From: Tubiluchus corallicola
Lineage: Eukaryota; Priapulida; Priapulimorpha; Priapulimorphida; Tubiluchidae
Length of the DNA: 64,000 bases
Reading direction: 5' to 3'
Assembly: GCA_030141605.1 (NCBI GenBank)
Contig: JAQGDQ010000005.1
Coordinates: 1,612,180-1,676,179 of the forward strand
A program made the translations under genes and the position numbers. Numbering within the stretch: position 1 is the first letter of the stretch; each line of letters opens with the position of its first letter. This document shows positions 62,601 through 64,000 of the stretch, piece after piece. Under the pieces are notes generated by a model. The model was not told the origin of the DNA. It searched no databases and saw nothing but the letters and a program-made list of their open reading frames with translations.

Positions 62601-63806
62601 CAAGTGTTCTCAAAACAAACACCAAAGAAGTACACTGTGAGTGTCCTAAATAATATGATTGGGGACTTTTGAGCAAATAATCAACACAAAAGACCTTAGT
62701 TGTGCAAGTGCTGATAATGATTTGCAATATGCTATAATGCTATATTTGCTAATATGATGTGCGAGACTGAGAAAAATCACATACATAAAAAGTAAATTTC
62801 ATTATCTCTGTCTTTTATTAGCTTATCATCTTCTCACCTGAATCAGTATATGATTGGGTACAAGCTTACCTGGACTACCCATGTCTCCCATTTCACCCTT
62901 TTCTCCGGGAACACCTGGCAAACCAGGAAAGCCATCTCTGCCTTTTAATCCAGGAAGTCCGGCAAGTCCTGGAAATCCGGGTCCAACATCTCCTTTGTGA
63001 CCAGGCTGTCCAGGAAGACCTGGTAAGCCTGCTGATCCGTCTCGGCCTGCTGGACCTGTATAAGAACAATACACCTAGTTACAAAATGTTTGTGATAATT
63101 TGGAAAAAAAAACATTTTCCTATTTAAATTTTTTATATTCAATGCTGTTTTGTTACTGATGTTGTAGAAAATCACTTTCTTGTTCTTTTCTCTTTTCATT
63201 GCCTTTTTACATTTTTCACTTTCTATCAACTTGTTGCATGAAGGTAGTACTTTTCTCTATAAATTTCAAGCATTTGTTAATTAACAGTCTTTTTAAGACA
63301 GCAACTTGGAAGGGGTTTGTAATAAATTTTTTATCCAATTCATATGTGTTATAACTTTTTATTATTCATTTAAACTGCCAATCGGGAAAAGATAATTTCT
63401 CGTATAGTAAGGCGCACTGCAAGTCACTTAAAGGCTGGATGTCTTAATGTTGTCATTCAAAAACCGAGGCAAAACCAGAACATGCCTGACGATCAAGGCT
63501 AACAAGCCTTTTCACAGTTCACAACGATTGATAATTATATGTTTGTGAAAAGGTCAAAGGTTAAGAGTACCAGACAATGCATTTGTGCACACTTGACATT
63601 GCCTTCCAGCCCAAACTAATGTAATAATAACAGTTTTAAGAACTAGCTAAAACCTTACCTAGTTCTTTTTCTCCTGCTCCCGAGTAAGATCCCGCTATTA
63701 AATCACTATACACACAGACTAATGCATAACTAAGTAAAGTTCGTGTAGAACAACTGAAGTTACTGGACTGACGAGGCAGACGGCTTTGCTTTATCATACG
63801 TGTCAT
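56612..63806 (-). CDS. short type IV collagen alpha chain with complete NC1 domain (11 exons, about 756 aa)
   Basis: A basement-membrane collagen. Minus-strand exons are 63806-63659, 63055-62870, 61607-61474, 61375-61249, 61142-60963, 60765-60392, 58548-58404, 57991-57776, 57677-57465, 57310-57018 and 56866-56612. The sum is 2271 nt with all phases matching. Exon 1 encodes a signal-peptide-like stretch (basic n-region, then [17 protein letters not shown]); an in-frame TGA lies upstream of its ATG. About 480 residues of Gly-X-Y follow, with collagen IV-style interruptions ([34 protein letters not shown]) and two RGD motifs. NC1, about residues 528-756, has both C4 halves: [20 protein letters not shown]..., [14 protein letters not shown]..., [10 protein letters not shown], and [19 protein letters not shown]. 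Met (before APV) and Lys (in TLKAG), equivalent to the sulfilimine partners M93 and K211, are present. Usual collagen IV chains are about 1400-1700 aa. Here most of the helix and the cysteine-rich 7S domain are absent. Confidence 0.9.
58549..60391 (-). other. 1.8-kb intron of the collagen IV gene
   Basis: The largest intron of this gene. No further Gly-X-Y coding stretch is seen in any frame, so no exon appears to have been missed here. Near its upstream end, at 60237-60260, is a short hairpin followed by CGAAACGTC and AATAAA. Confidence 0.7.
60237..60275 (+). other. hairpin plus CGAAACGTC and AATAAA, possible retroelement 3' end
   Basis: A 6-bp hairpin (GAGATT, loop AGAA, AATCTC; 60237-60252) is followed directly by GAAACGTC and then an AATAAA. 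This arrangement is familiar from the 3' ends of some animal retroelements and their derived genes. No coding region is attached, so the assignment is weak. Confidence 0.35.
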
Positions 63807-64000
63807 GTGATAGTTGTAGTTAAAACGTGTTGCTGGAGTTCACTTGGCTTTTGACCTACAGCAACTGTGCATGTACAACAACGAAATTGTGAAAAGGCTC
63901 ATCCTAACGGCGTGTTCAGACTAAACAGCAAAACTTGGTGCCAGTTACTCTCCAACAGTAGGTGTGAGGTGACATTCACTTCCCTATTAGTTGTGAGAAG

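Noticed and set aside
1-64000. CRISPR arrays, bacterial operons or a phage-like system
   Set aside because: None seen. The window is intron-bearing animal DNA throughout.

Overview
The window is nuclear DNA of an animal. It is AT-rich, its genes are cut by GT-AG introns, and it carries proteins found only in metazoans: alpha-spectrin, Nanos, and a type IV collagen with a full NC1 domain. Which animal cannot be settled from the sequence. An invertebrate, perhaps an early-branching one, fits the short collagen IV and the transposon content, but that is inference. All gene models below were built by hand from splice sites, reading phase and recalled family similarity, with no transcript or database support.

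Layout, left to right. (1) 9-2205, plus strand: the last eight exons of alpha-spectrin, covering the final spectrin repeats and the EF-hand domain. (2) 5416-28298, plus strand: a complete 26-exon gene for the RTEL1 helicase (about 1336 aa) with Fe-S helicase core, harmonin-homology domain and C-terminal RING. At least six of its introns hold non-autonomous DNA-transposon relics or inverted-repeat elements. (3) 28299-35253: gene-poor spacer. (4) 35254-37792, minus strand: a five-exon nanos gene (216 aa), with a degenerate hAT transposon in intron 2 and three Pumilio-type motifs downstream of the stop. (5) 37793-40931: spacer with a LINE fragment and a TA microsatellite. (6) 40932-55004, plus strand: a six-exon WD40 protein of unknown role (about 345 aa). 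Its second intron is 9.5 kb, because an intact LTR retrotransposon (42668-50802) lies in it in antisense. (7) 56612-63806, minus strand: a short type IV collagen gene in 11 exons (about 756 aa), tail to tail with the WD40 gene.

The most notable object is the retrotransposon. Its single 1609-codon Gag-Pol frame has integrase upstream of reverse transcriptase, the pol order of the Gmr1-like branch of Ty3/gypsy elements. Its two 1178-bp LTRs appear to differ at one base, and a 5-bp target duplication flanks it, so the insertion is very recent. Second is the collagen IV: the NC1 domain looks normal and keeps both sulfilimine cross-link residues, but the collagenous part is only about 480 residues and no 7S domain is seen. 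The genes do not form a shared pathway. They are separate housekeeping, germline and matrix genes that happen to be neighbours.
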